Positions 25,262 through 33,881 are shown, counted from the first letter of the stretch. The stretch is DNA of 46,418 nt from an uncultured Lachnospiraceae bacterium (GCA_910576815.1 CAJTKA010000026.1:1-46418); one strand, 5' to 3'. A program made the numbers and translations. The notes: generated by a model from the letters alone, not told the origin.

Positions 25262-26242
25262 CTACTCCCCCTCTCTAATCACCGAAGTGATTCTCACAGC
25301 ATTTTTCTCCCGACTGGTTCCCGGAAGCGCGGTAAATTTCTTGATATTACCCACATACACCGTAAGATCCTGCTCTACCTCGGTATCTAGTCTTATAATG
25401 TCCCCGCGTTGCAGATTCACAAAATCGGTAACTGATATGCTCGTCTTTCCCAGTACCGCCTTGACCGGAACATCCACTCTCTTGATAAGGGCCTCGACAT
25501 ACTCCTCGAAGTTCTCCGCGTCCCGTTCCTGCATATTGGCGTACCAGAACTTTGTATTGAGCTTATCCATGACGCTCTCCAACGTGAAGAAGGGGAGACA
25601 TACATTCATAAATCCTTCAACGTCGCCTATTTTCATGTTTAAGGTGACGATTGCAATCATATCGCTGGGGGCGATGATCTGCGCAAACTGTGAGTTTGTC
25701 TCGATGCGCTCCATCATGGGGTTGATATCCACCACGTTCTTCCATGGTTCGCGCATGAGCTGCATACACACCACCATCATCTTCTCTATGATCGTCATCT
25801 CGATCTCGGTGAAATCCCTGGTCTTTTCCAGGGGATCTCCCGAACCGCCAAGCATCCTGTCTATCATTGCAAACCCCAGCTGGGAAGCTAACTCTATCAG
25901 GATCGTTCCCCCTAGCGGTTGGAAGTTGACCACGCCCAAGATCACCGGGTTTGACAGCGAATTTGAAAACTCTGAGAATATGACCGTCTCGGAACTTGTT
26001 ACCGAGACCTGTATATTCTTTCTCAAATACACCGGCATACTCGTTGAGAGCAGCCGCCCGTAATGCTCGTATATGATTTCCAATGTCCGCAGATGCTCTT
26101 TGGAGAACTTTGCCGGACGTTTGAAGTCGTAAGTCTTTACTTTCTTGTCATCCGCGTTATTTAGTTCTTCGGTGTCCAGATCGCCGCTGCTCAAGGCGGC
26201 GAGCAGATTATCTATCTCACTCTGCGATAGTACCTCGCCCAC
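25262..26242 (-). CDS. fliM: Flagellar motor switch protein FliM
   Basis: C-ring middle layer that binds CheY-P and couples it to rotor direction. 326 aa: N-terminal CheY-P-binding segment (LSQSEIDNLLAAL), middle CheC-like domain (about 50-230, with GGSGDPLEKTRDFTEIE), C-terminal SpoA domain (about 245-326). Start is GTG with an AGGAGGTG site 7 bases upstream. Its stop nearly touches fliY, giving stoichiometric expression. Confidence 0.97.
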   Translation of the reverse strand: MGEVLSQSEIDNLLAALSSGDLDTEELNNADDKKVKTYDFKRPAKFSKEHLRTLEIIYEHYGRLLSTSMPVYLRKNIQVSVTSSETVIFSEFSNSLSNPVILGVVNFQPLGGTILIELASQLGFAMIDRMLGGSGDPLEKTRDFTEIEMTIIEKMMVVCMQLMREPWKNVVDINPMMERIETNSQFAQIIAPSDMIAIVTLNMKIGDVEGFMNVCLPFFTLESVMDKLNTKFWYANMQERDAENFEEYVEALIKRVDVPVKAVLGKTSISVTDFVNLQRGDIIRLDTEVEQDLTVYVGNIKKFTALPGTSREKNAVRITSVIREGE

Positions 26243-26280
26243 GAAAGTTCACCTCCTGTGGTAATCATTTTATCTAAGTA

Positions 26281-26805
26281 CTATCCAAACATGATGTCGC
26301 CGAAGGACACGTTATAGATAAACTTGGAATCAAACAGCTGTTGTATTCTGTCTATGATCTCTTTTTTGATCGTTTCCTGATTGTCGCGTGCTTCCTCCAT
26401 CGTATACCGGGCAAACACGCCGTTGATCTCGTCTTTGATCAAACCTTCCCTCGTCGCCAGAACCTCTGCGGAGCCGTACTCCTTATAGCCCTCCGCTTTG
26501 GTGTTGATCGAAAGGGTGATCGAAACGATACAGTAGTGATCCTTTTCATCCCCCTCGCTCTTTTTCAAAGGGATCGTCATATTATCAGCAAAAGAATAGG
26601 TCTCGGTGTCCGCCATTGAGACAGCCGCTGCCGCTCCGCCCTCGCCGCTCGCCGAAAGTTCCAGATCCATGGCCGTGGCAATGTTGTCAACCAGCGCAGC
26701 AGTCTTCTTGGAAGCGCCGGTCACGCTAAACATCATAATCGCTGTCAAAACGATATTCACGATCATAAGCGCCAGAATAATAATGGAAATCAGATTCTTC
26801 TTCAT
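26281..26805 (-). CDS. fliL: Flagellar basal-body associated protein FliL
   Basis: Single-pass inner-membrane protein that surrounds the stator and supports torque. 174 aa: TM at about 6-28, an Ala/Gly/Ser linker, then the SPFH-like extracytoplasmic domain (about 75-174, ending IRQQLFDSKFIYNVSFGDIMFG-like: DRIQQLFDSKFIYNVSFGD). It lies between motB and fliM, the typical clostridial order. A 77-base gap with interleaved inverted repeats precedes it. Confidence 0.93.
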   Translation of the reverse strand: MKKNLISIIILALMIVNIVLTAIMMFSVTGASKKTAALVDNIATAMDLELSASGEGGAAAAVSMADTETYSFADNMTIPLKKSEGDEKDHYCIVSITLSINTKAEGYKEYGSAEVLATREGLIKDEINGVFARYTMEEARDNQETIKKEIIDRIQQLFDSKFIYNVSFGDIMFG

Positions 26806-26825
26806 AGCCTTTTGTTTCTCCTTCT

Positions 26826-26862
26826 ATAGATATTCTGTGAAATATTCTATCTATGATTTCAC
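26826..26862 (-). repeat. Interleaved inverted repeats before fliL (pseudoknot-like)
   Basis: Two perfect 7-bp inverted repeats interlock: 26826-26832 with 26848-26854 (ATAGATA/TATCTAT) and 26837-26843 with 26856-26862 (GTGAAAT/ATTTCAC). The arms alternate, so the RNA could form either hairpin or an H-type pseudoknot just upstream of the fliL ribosome site. No T run follows. A role in fliL translation or mRNA processing is inferred. Confidence 0.5.
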
Positions 26863-26882
26863 ATGACTGAAAGCTCCTAAAA

Positions 26883-27707
26883 TCAATAAGCGCTCATAGA
26901 GTTGTAAATCTTGATCTCTACTCTCCTGTTCTTTGCCCGTCCCTCAGGCGTCGCATTGTCAGCGATTGGAAGATATTCTCCCCTGCCAGCATGTTTGATA
27001 TTCGCCGGGTTCAAGTTTGTCACGGAAAGAATGTAATCGAACACCGAAAGCGCACGTCCGGAACTCAACTCATTGTTATTTGAGTATTTCGCTCCCGACA
27101 TGGGTACGTTGTCCGTATGCCCCTCAATTTCAATGGTTCCCGTCGCGTACCGCTCCAAAATCAGACCTACCTGATCAAGTACCGGCTTCGCCTCTTCTTT
27201 TAAGACTGTCTGTCCCGAATCAAAGAGGATCGAACCTTTGAGTGTAAGCTGGACAAATTGTGAGGTAAACTGCACTTCCACCTCATCCTGCATATCGCTC
27301 TCATCCACGGCTTCCTGGATCATCTCCGCCATTTTCTCGGATTCTTCCATCTGCGCTTCCTCGAGCTGTTCTTTCGCAGCTTCGCTGGACGCGTCCCGCG
27401 CCATATCTTCATCTACGGTCTGTCCCTCATCGAGCTTACCCGTACTGTTTATAAAATCATCCAGCACATTGAGCTGGCTGACGCCGTTACTGATCAATTT
27501 TCCGTCGCCGATCGCCTGTGCGCCCCCGTCAAATATGGAAAACGCCTGGTTTAAGGATGCTACGATCGCCTCCTGCTTTGCCTCGTCCACACTGGACATC
27601 GCAAAGAGCAACACGAAGAAACAGAGCAGGAGATTCATCAGGTCACTGAATGTCGCCATCCACGCCGGTGAGCCTTTTGGCGGGTCTTCCTGCTTCTTTT
27701 TAGCCAT
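26883..27707 (-). CDS. motB: Flagellar motor stator protein MotB
   Basis: Anchors the stator to peptidoglycan and carries the ion-binding Asp. 274 aa from ATG 27707, with GGAGGTGA about 6 bases upstream; the longer frame lacks a site. The N-terminus (KGSPAWMATFSDLMNLLLCF) has the TM with the essential Asp in FSDLMN. A plug and acidic helix region follow, then an OmpA-like domain (about 150-270, IEGHTDNVPMSG) binding peptidoglycan. The start overlaps the motA stop by 8 bases. Whether it uses protons or sodium cannot be decided. Confidence 0.97.
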   Translation of the reverse strand: MAKKKQEDPPKGSPAWMATFSDLMNLLLCFFVLLFAMSSVDEAKQEAIVASLNQAFSIFDGGAQAIGDGKLISNGVSQLNVLDDFINSTGKLDEGQTVDEDMARDASSEAAKEQLEEAQMEESEKMAEMIQEAVDESDMQDEVEVQFTSQFVQLTLKGSILFDSGQTVLKEEAKPVLDQVGLILERYATGTIEIEGHTDNVPMSGAKYSNNNELSSGRALSVFDYILSVTNLNPANIKHAGRGEYLPIADNATPEGRAKNRRVEIKIYNSMSAY

Positions 27708-28497
27708 TCTCTTCACCTCCGCCACCTTCACCGGAGGAACCTCTGTCCGCGGGTGCCAGGAAGGACTTCAGTTTCTCCTCGATGACACGAGGGTTCTCAC
27801 CCGCCTGAATGGAAAGCAGACCTTCGATCTCGATCTCCTTCACCATCATCTCCTCGTCATTCTTACCTTTCAGTTTCGTCGCCACAGGTGCACAGATCCA
27901 GTTCGCAAGGACGGAACCATAGAAAGTTGTAATCAGGGCTGTCGCCATGTTCGGGCCGACTGCCGCCAAATCGGAAAGGTCTTTCAGCATAAGGATCAGT
28001 CCGATCAGGGTACCGATCATACCCCAGGCAGGACCCATGGCGCCGAGATTTTCCCAGAAGCCTATCTTTTCTTTGTGCCTGCCCTCCACACTGACAAGTT
28101 CTGTCTCCATGATGGCACGCACAAGCTCAGGGTCGGTACCGTCCACGATCAGCAGGATTCCCTTCTTCAAAAACTCGTCGTCGATATCGCTGGCCGCTTC
28201 CTCCAGAGAGAGCAGGCCTTCCTTACGTGCGACGTTCGATAAGTCTATGATCTTCTGAATGATTTCCGGAACGTTCATTACCGACGTTTTGAAAATCAGA
28301 CCGATGCTCTTTAATCCGGCAACGAAACTCGGCATGGAGTAACTTGCCATGACACAGCACAAAGCGCCGCCGAACGTGATCAGCGCCGAGGGGGCGTGGA
28401 GGAAACTGGCAACGGTAGCGAATGTTTTTCCGAATACCATACCAAATATCATCAACGCCAAACATGCCAACAAACCGATAATTGAAGCTATATCCAT
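27700..28497 (-). CDS. motA: Flagellar motor stator protein MotA
   Basis: Ion-channel subunit of the stator, four TM segments (about 4-22, 30-50, 145-170, 180-205). 265 aa. The conserved P-G-x-x-G region (GAMGPAWGMIGTLIGLI) between the cytoplasmic loop and TM3 is present, as are charged residues in the cytoplasmic loop that contact FliG (VRAIMETELVSVEGRHKEK). It follows flbD after 20 bases and overlaps motB. Confidence 0.97.
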   Translation of the reverse strand: MDIASIIGLLACLALMIFGMVFGKTFATVASFLHAPSALITFGGALCCVMASYSMPSFVAGLKSIGLIFKTSVMNVPEIIQKIIDLSNVARKEGLLSLEEAASDIDDEFLKKGILLIVDGTDPELVRAIMETELVSVEGRHKEKIGFWENLGAMGPAWGMIGTLIGLILMLKDLSDLAAVGPNMATALITTFYGSVLANWICAPVATKLKGKNDEEMMVKEIEIEGLLSIQAGENPRVIEEKLKSFLAPADRGSSGEGGGGEENG

Positions 28498-28517
28498 ATG
28501 TATGCACCTACTTTACA

Positions 28518-28703
28518 CTAGTCTGCAAAAATATCCTTTCTATACGATTTTACTAAATTTTTCACTTCTTGTCTACTTTCTTTTACAATTATTTTCCGAC
28601 CTGTCGTTAAAGTCAGCACCGTATCAGGCGTTTCCTCGACAAGCTCCAATAAATCGGGGTTAATCAGCACCTTGACGCCATTGATCTTCGTGACCTCTAT
28701 CAT
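28518..28703 (-). CDS. flbD: Flagellar FlbD family protein
   Basis: 61 aa, the small FlbD/SwrD family: IEVTKINGVKVLINPDLLEL and ETPDTVLTLTTGRKIIVKES. In B. subtilis the homologue SwrD raises flagellar motor power by increasing stator activity. The direct neighbourhood of motAB fits this. The start is the ATG at 28703 with GGGGA about 10 bases upstream; the 33-codon upstream extension overlaps the promoter and is not translated. Confidence 0.93.
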   Translation of the reverse strand: MIEVTKINGVKVLINPDLLELVEETPDTVLTLTTGRKIIVKESRQEVKNLVKSYRKDIFAD

Positions 28704-28773
28704 ACGATACCGTCCCCTTTCCGGAAAATCCCAACCGTAAAGCAAATTAGAAACAAGAGTCTGCAGCTCATTT

Positions 28774-28802
28774 ATTTTACCACACATTTTCTCAAACTGC
28801 AA
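28774..28802 (-). promoter_or_regulatory. Sigma-A-type promoter of the flbD-motA... unit
   Basis: Minus strand TTGCAG (28802-28797), 17-base spacer, TAAAAT (28779-28774), with TGG before the -10 (extended -10). It is placed between the flgE terminator and flbD, so it can restart transcription for the stator, switch, export and chemotaxis genes independently of the flgB promoter. Confidence 0.75.
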
Positions 28803-28820
28803 AAAAAATTTTTACCAAAT

Positions 28821-28854
28821 CGCAAAAATGGGGCTCCCGCTAAGCGGAAGCCCC
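28821..28854 (-). terminator. Intrinsic terminator after flgE
   Basis: GGGGCT and CCGC pair with GCGG and AGCCCC (28830-28840 with 28843-28854) around a TAA loop and one mismatch, giving a 10-bp GC-rich stem. On the minus strand it is followed by ATTTTTG. It lies 10 bases after the flgE stop. Confidence 0.85.
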
Positions 28855-28864
28855 TAATGCTCTA

Positions 28865-30994
28865 CTATCTCTTAAGATTTACCAATTCCTCCAGCATGGA
28901 GTCGGAGGTGGTGATGATACGGCTGTTTGCCTGGAAACCACGCTGTGTAGTGATCATCTCGGTAAACTCGCCTGCCAGATCGACGTTACTCATCTCCAGG
29001 ACGCCGGATTCCATGGTACCCTTACCGTCCGAGGTGATATCGATACCGACACCGTCGAACTCACCGGAGTTCATGGTCGTGGAATAGAGGTTGTTGCCCA
29101 TCTTAGCAAGACCTGAGGCGTTCGCAAACTTCGTCACCGCGATCTGTCCCAACACCTTCGTCAAGCCATTGTCGTAAGACGCTCTGATCTTACCGTCCTG
29201 GCTAATCTCCACACCGATCAGCGCACCTTCTTTACGACCTGCGCCGAGGTTATTGGAAGAACCGTCGCCGGAATCCATGGCTACGGTGGAGGTCTTACCG
29301 TTATTAACATTTCTCATCGTCGAAAAGTCGATGGAAGTGTCGTGGAAATGCCCTAAATCTACGTTCGCACCCGTCAGATCGGTAGCGGACGCCGCAAAGT
29401 CGAGGGTCGCTGCCACCTGATCGTTGGAACCGATGTACTTAAATTCACCGCTCTTGGTATCGAACACCAGCATATTGCCCTTATAGGACTCTTTGAGCGT
29501 GATGCTCGCCTGCCCGTCGTCAGGTGCAATGTAATTGATGGTGTATTTCATGGTCTCGCTTTCTTTCAGACCATAGACCCGCTCCAGGATCGTGGCGTTA
29601 TTTGCCTCCGTCGCCTCAATGGTCTCGGAAAGCTTTCCGGTCTTTGCGTTATACAACAGTTCTTTTTCCGGTTCAAAGTCTGCCCGGAAGCTCACCGTCA
29701 ACTCGCCGTTTTCATCCATCTCCACGCTGCTGACCGTCACCGCGCCGCTGGTCGCGGTTCCGCCGCCTGCGCCGGCGTCTCCGGTCAGTTTCTGCAGGAC
29801 CTTTGCCCAATCCGCAGCAGCAGAGTTTTCATCCAAATAGACATCCGTCGGGGGATTCGTAGTCTTATCGCTATAATAATATTTTCCTTTATTGGTACCC
29901 TCTTTGATGCGTACCAATCCGTACTCCGTCTTAAGCACTTCCTCACTCAGTGCCGTAGTCCCCTCTACGGTCACATTGTTTCCTCCCGTTGCCGCTACCG
30001 TTCCGTCCGGGATCGGCGTGGTATCCGTCAGCTCCGCTGAACCAACCTTAACGATCTTGACGGAATCTCCTGCCAGACTCATCATCGGATTTGCGGCAAA
30101 GCCCTTGAGCGCATCCGCAAAGCTGTAGTCCACCTTAAAGTTTGCCGCCGTCGTACCGGATGCAGGCGTATAAGTCACGCCCTGCGGCACACTGTAAACT
30201 TTTGTAACATCAGGCATCGTGCCGCCGTTTCCGAAGGTTGCGATCTGGTTGATATTGCTCAGATTATAGTATTGCACCAGGGAAACACTGTCTTCGTTTA
30301 AAATATCGTCCAGCTCCACATAGTAATTGCCGTCCTCACTCATGGCATGGAAGCTGATTTTCGCGGTGTACTTGTAGCCCAACTGGTCAAAGAAACTAAA
30401 GGTCCTGACCAGACCGGCGGCACTGTGCACGTCGGTATCATTCTTATCGAGGATACCGGCTGAGATGCCCTTCGTGGTCGCCTCCGCAGGCGCCGTCATG
30501 TTCTTCTGGTTCATGACCTGCAGAGCGGATACCACGTCGGAGCGGATATCGCCTGTCTCCTCATCTACCTGCCAGCCCATCACGCGATAGCCGGTGCTCG
30601 CCATAACGAGGTTGCCCGCACCGTCAATGGTGAAGGAACCGTCTCTGGTGAAGAAATTCTGGGAACCGCTGCTTACGATGAAGAAAGCTTCGCCCGAAAT
30701 CATCACGTCCCAGGGGTTGTTCGTAGACTGCGCATTACCCTGTCTGGTAATGGCGGTGTTGATCGCTGCCGACTTCGCACCCAGACCGATCTGTCTGGCG
30801 TTGATACCGCCGCGTCCGGTGTCCGCGTTCGCGCCGGAAGCTGCCTGTGTCTGCTGATAGAGCAGATCGCTGAATACCATGTTCTGCGCCTTATATGCGG
30901 TTGTGTTTACGTTTGCAATATTGTTACCAATAACATCCATCCGGGTCTGATGGGTTTTTAACCCCGACACCCCGGAAAAAAGTGATCTCATCAT
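28865..30994 (-). CDS. flgE: Flagellar hook protein FlgE
   Basis: Builds the hook outside the cell, exported by the type III system. 709 aa, much longer than the ~400-aa E. coli protein. Conserved rod/hook N-terminus (SLFSGVSGLKTHQTRMDVIG, then NNIANVNTTAYKA) and C-terminus (EFTEMITTQRGFQANSRIIT) surround large variable surface domains (about 200-600), rich in Thr, Gly, Asp and Asn. Long FlgE with extra domains is common in Clostridia. No cysteine needed for lysinoalanine crosslinking as in spirochaetes is evident. AAGGAGG stands about 10 bases before ATG. Confidence 0.97.
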   Translation of the reverse strand: MMRSLFSGVSGLKTHQTRMDVIGNNIANVNTTAYKAQNMVFSDLLYQQTQAASGANADTGRGGINARQIGLGAKSAAINTAITRQGNAQSTNNPWDVMISGEAFFIVSSGSQNFFTRDGSFTIDGAGNLVMASTGYRVMGWQVDEETGDIRSDVVSALQVMNQKNMTAPAEATTKGISAGILDKNDTDVHSAAGLVRTFSFFDQLGYKYTAKISFHAMSEDGNYYVELDDILNEDSVSLVQYYNLSNINQIATFGNGGTMPDVTKVYSVPQGVTYTPASGTTAANFKVDYSFADALKGFAANPMMSLAGDSVKIVKVGSAELTDTTPIPDGTVAATGGNNVTVEGTTALSEEVLKTEYGLVRIKEGTNKGKYYYSDKTTNPPTDVYLDENSAAADWAKVLQKLTGDAGAGGGTATSGAVTVSSVEMDENGELTVSFRADFEPEKELLYNAKTGKLSETIEATEANNATILERVYGLKESETMKYTINYIAPDDGQASITLKESYKGNMLVFDTKSGEFKYIGSNDQVAATLDFAASATDLTGANVDLGHFHDTSIDFSTMRNVNNGKTSTVAMDSGDGSSNNLGAGRKEGALIGVEISQDGKIRASYDNGLTKVLGQIAVTKFANASGLAKMGNNLYSTTMNSGEFDGVGIDITSDGKGTMESGVLEMSNVDLAGEFTEMITTQRGFQANSRIITTSDSMLEELVNLKR

Positions 30995-31088
30995 AGTGAA
31001 ATGACCTCCTTATTTCTGGTAGAACCGTCGTCCCCTCAGTCAGTCGGGAACGCTAAGCCTCCTGTAAGGTCCGGCTTATCGTTATTCA

Positions 31089-31493
31089 TTACATGATTAC
31101 GGCTCCGTCTATGTTTGTAAATACATTTTCATCGGTCTCCGTCTGATCCATCGCCGTGATGACCGTTTGATTCGGCACGCTCACGATGAATGCGAGGGAA
31201 TCCACAATGACCAACGATTCGTTTATCCCCTTCGCCGAAGCTTTTGCTGCACCCAGATTCAGGCGTTCCACCTGCTCCTCGGTCAACTCAATATTTCGGT
31301 CTGACAGGCGGTTTGCCGCGTGCTTGGAAAATCTTACCTCTCCGGATTCCTGGATGACGTCCGTCTTTTTCGTCAGGATATCCCGGAAGCTTAATGCTCC
31401 CTGAGCAAGCGCCGCGTCCTTCTTTCTGCCCGTTCCTAAATATTGATCCTGCAGCTGCGCTATGGAAGGAAATGAATTACCTTGTAGTTTCAT
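31089..31493 (-). CDS. Flagellar operon protein (TIGR02530 type)
   Basis: 134 aa. The C-terminal part (VRFSKHAANRLSDRNIELTE, then SLVIVDSLAFIVSVPNQTVI) matches the conserved TIGR02530 flagellar operon protein found between flgD and flgE in Firmicutes and spirochaetes. Function is not established; association with the hook cap or hook assembly is inferred from place. The following 94-base gap to flgE contains two short stems but no recognised element. Confidence 0.88.
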   Translation of the reverse strand: MKLQGNSFPSIAQLQDQYLGTGRKKDAALAQGALSFRDILTKKTDVIQESGEVRFSKHAANRLSDRNIELTEEQVERLNLGAAKASAKGINESLVIVDSLAFIVSVPNQTVITAMDQTETDENVFTNIDGAVIM

Positions 31494-31507
31494 CGTCTCT
31501 CCTCCTT

Positions 31508-31537
31508 GAGATAGCTGCCAGTGAGATAGCTGCCAGT
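31508..31537. repeat. Exact 15-bp tandem duplication
   Basis: GAGATAGCTGCCAGT occurs twice head to tail (31508-31522, 31523-31537) in the spacer between flgD and the flagellar operon protein gene. It probably arose by slippage. It adds 15 bases between the flgD stop and the next ribosome site. Confidence 0.9.
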
Positions 31538-31545
31538 TTCTACTC

Positions 31546-32217
31546 TTAAGCTTCCTCGCCCTTCTCAGCCTCTGAGACTGCCACCAGATCTTTCATCTTC
31601 TTCACATACTTCTTCATGGTGTCAACCTGCTCGTCGGTCAGGAAACTCCTTTGATACTCGTTCATGCCCTGATACATCTCGTCTAACTTCTCCACGTCTG
31701 CCCTGTCTTTCAAAGACAGATCCTCGAGCTTGGGAAGATCCTTGTAGATGTTTAAGAAATCCGCCGCCAATCTGTAGGCCTCCAGATACGTAGGGTCTGC
31801 CACCGTGTCCAGATCGTCCATGGAATACAGATCGCCGTTCACGGAGAGGTATGCCTTATTGCCCTCGTAAACCACATAGTCTACATTACCCTGTACCGTG
31901 GTCTCTCTGCCCTGCGAATCTTTCACCTTCAAAAGTACCGTCTCACCCACAAGACTCGATGCCCGGAAAAGATCCATCGAAGCGCTCATGTTCTGCATCT
32001 GCTCGAGCTCTGAGAATGTCGCATACTGCGAAATGTACTCGGTGTTTGACGTAGGCTCCAGCGGATCCTGATACTTCATCTGCGCCACCAAAAGCTGCAG
32101 GAAGGCATCCTTATCCAACGTGTTGGAACCCTTAAGCTTCTCTTTTTCTTTCGCCAGAGACGCTGCGGAATTAGATTCCACGAACTTGCCGTTCTCTACT
32201 TTCTGTACTACTCCCAT
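31546..32217 (-). CDS. flgD: Hook capping protein FlgD
   Basis: Scaffold at the tip of the growing hook, exported then discarded. 223 aa. The conserved N-terminal export/cap region is clear (LDKDAFLQLLVAQMKYQDPL, then TEYISQYATFSELEQM). A compact beta domain (about 95-140, GETVLLKVKDSQGRETTVQG) and an extra helical acidic C-terminus (about 150-223) follow. The C-terminal helices are not typical of E. coli FlgD. It follows fliK after 17 bases. Confidence 0.94.
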   Translation of the reverse strand: MGVVQKVENGKFVESNSAASLAKEKEKLKGSNTLDKDAFLQLLVAQMKYQDPLEPTSNTEYISQYATFSELEQMQNMSASMDLFRASSLVGETVLLKVKDSQGRETTVQGNVDYVVYEGNKAYLSVNGDLYSMDDLDTVADPTYLEAYRLAADFLNIYKDLPKLEDLSLKDRADVEKLDEMYQGMNEYQRSFLTDEQVDTMKKYVKKMKDLVAVSEAEKGEEA

Positions 32218-32234
32218 ACTTTCACTCCTTTTTG

Positions 32235-33779
32235 TTATGCCGTATAGTCTACCGTGCTGCCGTTTGCCTGCATCATCTCCACCGCGATCCGCTCTGAATC
32301 CTCGAGCGTATCCAGGTCTTCTTCTCCGATGTCATCCAGGTTGATCCTGCGCGTACCGTTCTTCTTTGCGCTCTCATTTCCCTGATCCGCCGCATCCTGT
32401 CCGTCGCTGTACTGCTCGCCGTAAGAATGATTTGCCACGGTGACCTCAACAGCCTCGACCTTGATGCCCTGCTCTTCGAACTGTTGTTTGAGCTGAATCA
32501 TCTGGGTTTCCAGAACTGCCTTTACGGTTTCATTCTGTGCTGCAAACTGAGCCGTGATGACGCCGTCCTTCGCTGCGATCTGTACATGAACCGTGCCCAG
32601 GCTTGCGGGATGCAGCTGCATCTCCATCTCTTGTGTGTCCGGCTTGATGTTGAATTTCATGTACTCCACGATCTGATCCATGATCTGATTGGATTCAGGC
32701 TGCGTGTATACCGGCTGCTCCATCGGTGCCTCCACCTCTGCGGTCTGACCCGTAAGGTGCTGTAACAGGGCGCCTCCTGCGGACTGTTCTCCCGCATGGG
32801 AACCCTCCTGTCCCTGATGTCCCTCACCCATGCCGCTCTTTTTCGCGACAGGCTCGGTCCCAGGCGCTGCCTGCGTTACCTGCTCGCTCACGTGTTTCTC
32901 GCCGCTGGCATCGTCCACCGTCACCTTGATCTGCACCGTGCCGCCGTCCTTTGCCACGGATACCGCGTAATCCTTCATGCCTTCCACGCTCACCTCGGGT
33001 TCTTCACCCACAGGCATCTGCACATCAGGCTGCAAGTCCTGTGCGGATTCCTTCTGCATTTCGCTTAAGTCAGCCACCAGCTTTTCCAGTTCTTCCGGTG
33101 TCAGTCCCAGCTCCTCCTGCAAGGCTCCCAGAGTTTCCTGCACCGCTCCAAAAAGCTGCTGCAAGTTGCCATAGAGAGTCTCATCCGTTACCAGCGTCAA
33201 CTCGTCCGTCCTCTCCGAAAGCTGCAATAACAGCTGTTTCAGATTTGCCGGATCAAAGAGATCCACTGCCGTAAGCCCCAGAATTTCCATGGCTTCCTCC
33301 ACTTTTTCAAGCGGGATCTGCATCACGTCGACGATTTCGGCAACGAGCTCTTTTGCCGCTTCCTCCACAGTCTCCTGTGCTGCGGCGTCTACTTCCTTGC
33401 CATCTTCCTTCCCGGTGATCGCCTCGCCCTTTTCTCCTTCGGCTGCCTTATCCTGCGTGCCATCCGCCGCAGTCTTTGCATCTTCGGGATTTTGGGTCTC
33501 AGCGGTCTGCTCTGTGCCTTCCTGCTTTGCCGCATCCTTTGGCTGCGTGGTCTCCTGCGCCTTCTCTACAGTCGTCTGTGTCTTTTCCACAGTCACCTGC
33601 ATCGCCTGTTTCGGCGCCTGCGCCGCCGCCTGGGATCTCTGCATTCCCGCAAGCTGATCGCCCATCTTGGTCATAAGCTTGTCGAAGCGTTCCTGCACGA
33701 GCTCATCCGTTTTGGCAGAAGTCTGGCTGCCCTGCACTGTGCCAAATGGCGACAGGGCCTTTACATTGTCTACCGTCAT
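32235..33779 (-). CDS. fliK: Hook-length control protein FliK
   Basis: Secreted molecular ruler that switches FlhB specificity. 514 aa, with Gln/Ala/Thr/Glu-rich low-complexity N-terminal two thirds (about 1-360) and a conserved C-terminal Flg_hook domain (about 370-450: MEMQLHPASLGTVHVQIAAK, LKQQFEEQGIKVEAVEV), then an acidic tail. Ribosome site AAGGAGG stands about 11 bases before the ATG. A 184-base gap separates it from the motE-like gene, with possible promoter elements and a near-parS palindrome. Confidence 0.93.
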   Translation of the reverse strand: MTVDNVKALSPFGTVQGSQTSAKTDELVQERFDKLMTKMGDQLAGMQRSQAAAQAPKQAMQVTVEKTQTTVEKAQETTQPKDAAKQEGTEQTAETQNPEDAKTAADGTQDKAAEGEKGEAITGKEDGKEVDAAAQETVEEAAKELVAEIVDVMQIPLEKVEEAMEILGLTAVDLFDPANLKQLLLQLSERTDELTLVTDETLYGNLQQLFGAVQETLGALQEELGLTPEELEKLVADLSEMQKESAQDLQPDVQMPVGEEPEVSVEGMKDYAVSVAKDGGTVQIKVTVDDASGEKHVSEQVTQAAPGTEPVAKKSGMGEGHQGQEGSHAGEQSAGGALLQHLTGQTAEVEAPMEQPVYTQPESNQIMDQIVEYMKFNIKPDTQEMEMQLHPASLGTVHVQIAAKDGVITAQFAAQNETVKAVLETQMIQLKQQFEEQGIKVEAVEVTVANHSYGEQYSDGQDAADQGNESAKKNGTRRINLDDIGEEDLDTLEDSERIAVEMMQANGSTVDYTA

Positions 33780-33823
33780 TCCTGCTCTTTCCTCCTTTCT
33801 GCAGTTTTCAAGGTACTGTAATG

Positions 33824-33857
33824 TTTATATATAACACGCGTTATTTCACGTGAAATA
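33824..33857 (-). promoter_or_regulatory. Palindrome TATTTCACGTGAAATA (parS-like) overlapping a possible fliK promoter
   Basis: 33842-33857 is a perfect 16-bp palindrome. It matches the parS consensus TGTTTCACGTGAAACA at 14 of 16 positions, with two symmetrical changes. Directly downstream on the minus strand is an AT-rich TATATATAAA (33833-33824) that can serve as a -10, with a weak TTTCAC -35 inside the palindrome (16-base spacer). Either a degenerate ParB site or an operator over an internal fliK promoter is possible; neither is proven. Confidence 0.45.
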
Positions 33858-33881
33858 TATCGAAGGTAACTCTCTTTCTTT

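Noticed and set aside
28704..28802. Longer N-terminus for FlbD starting at 28802
   Set aside because: The extra 33 codons overlap the -10/-35 promoter and lack family similarity; the 61-aa form matches FlbD length.
30995..31088. Possible riboswitch (c-di-GMP type) before flgE
   Set aside because: Two short stems are present, but none of the conserved core bases I know of the GEMM class is found; it lies inside an operon directly before a normal ribosome site.
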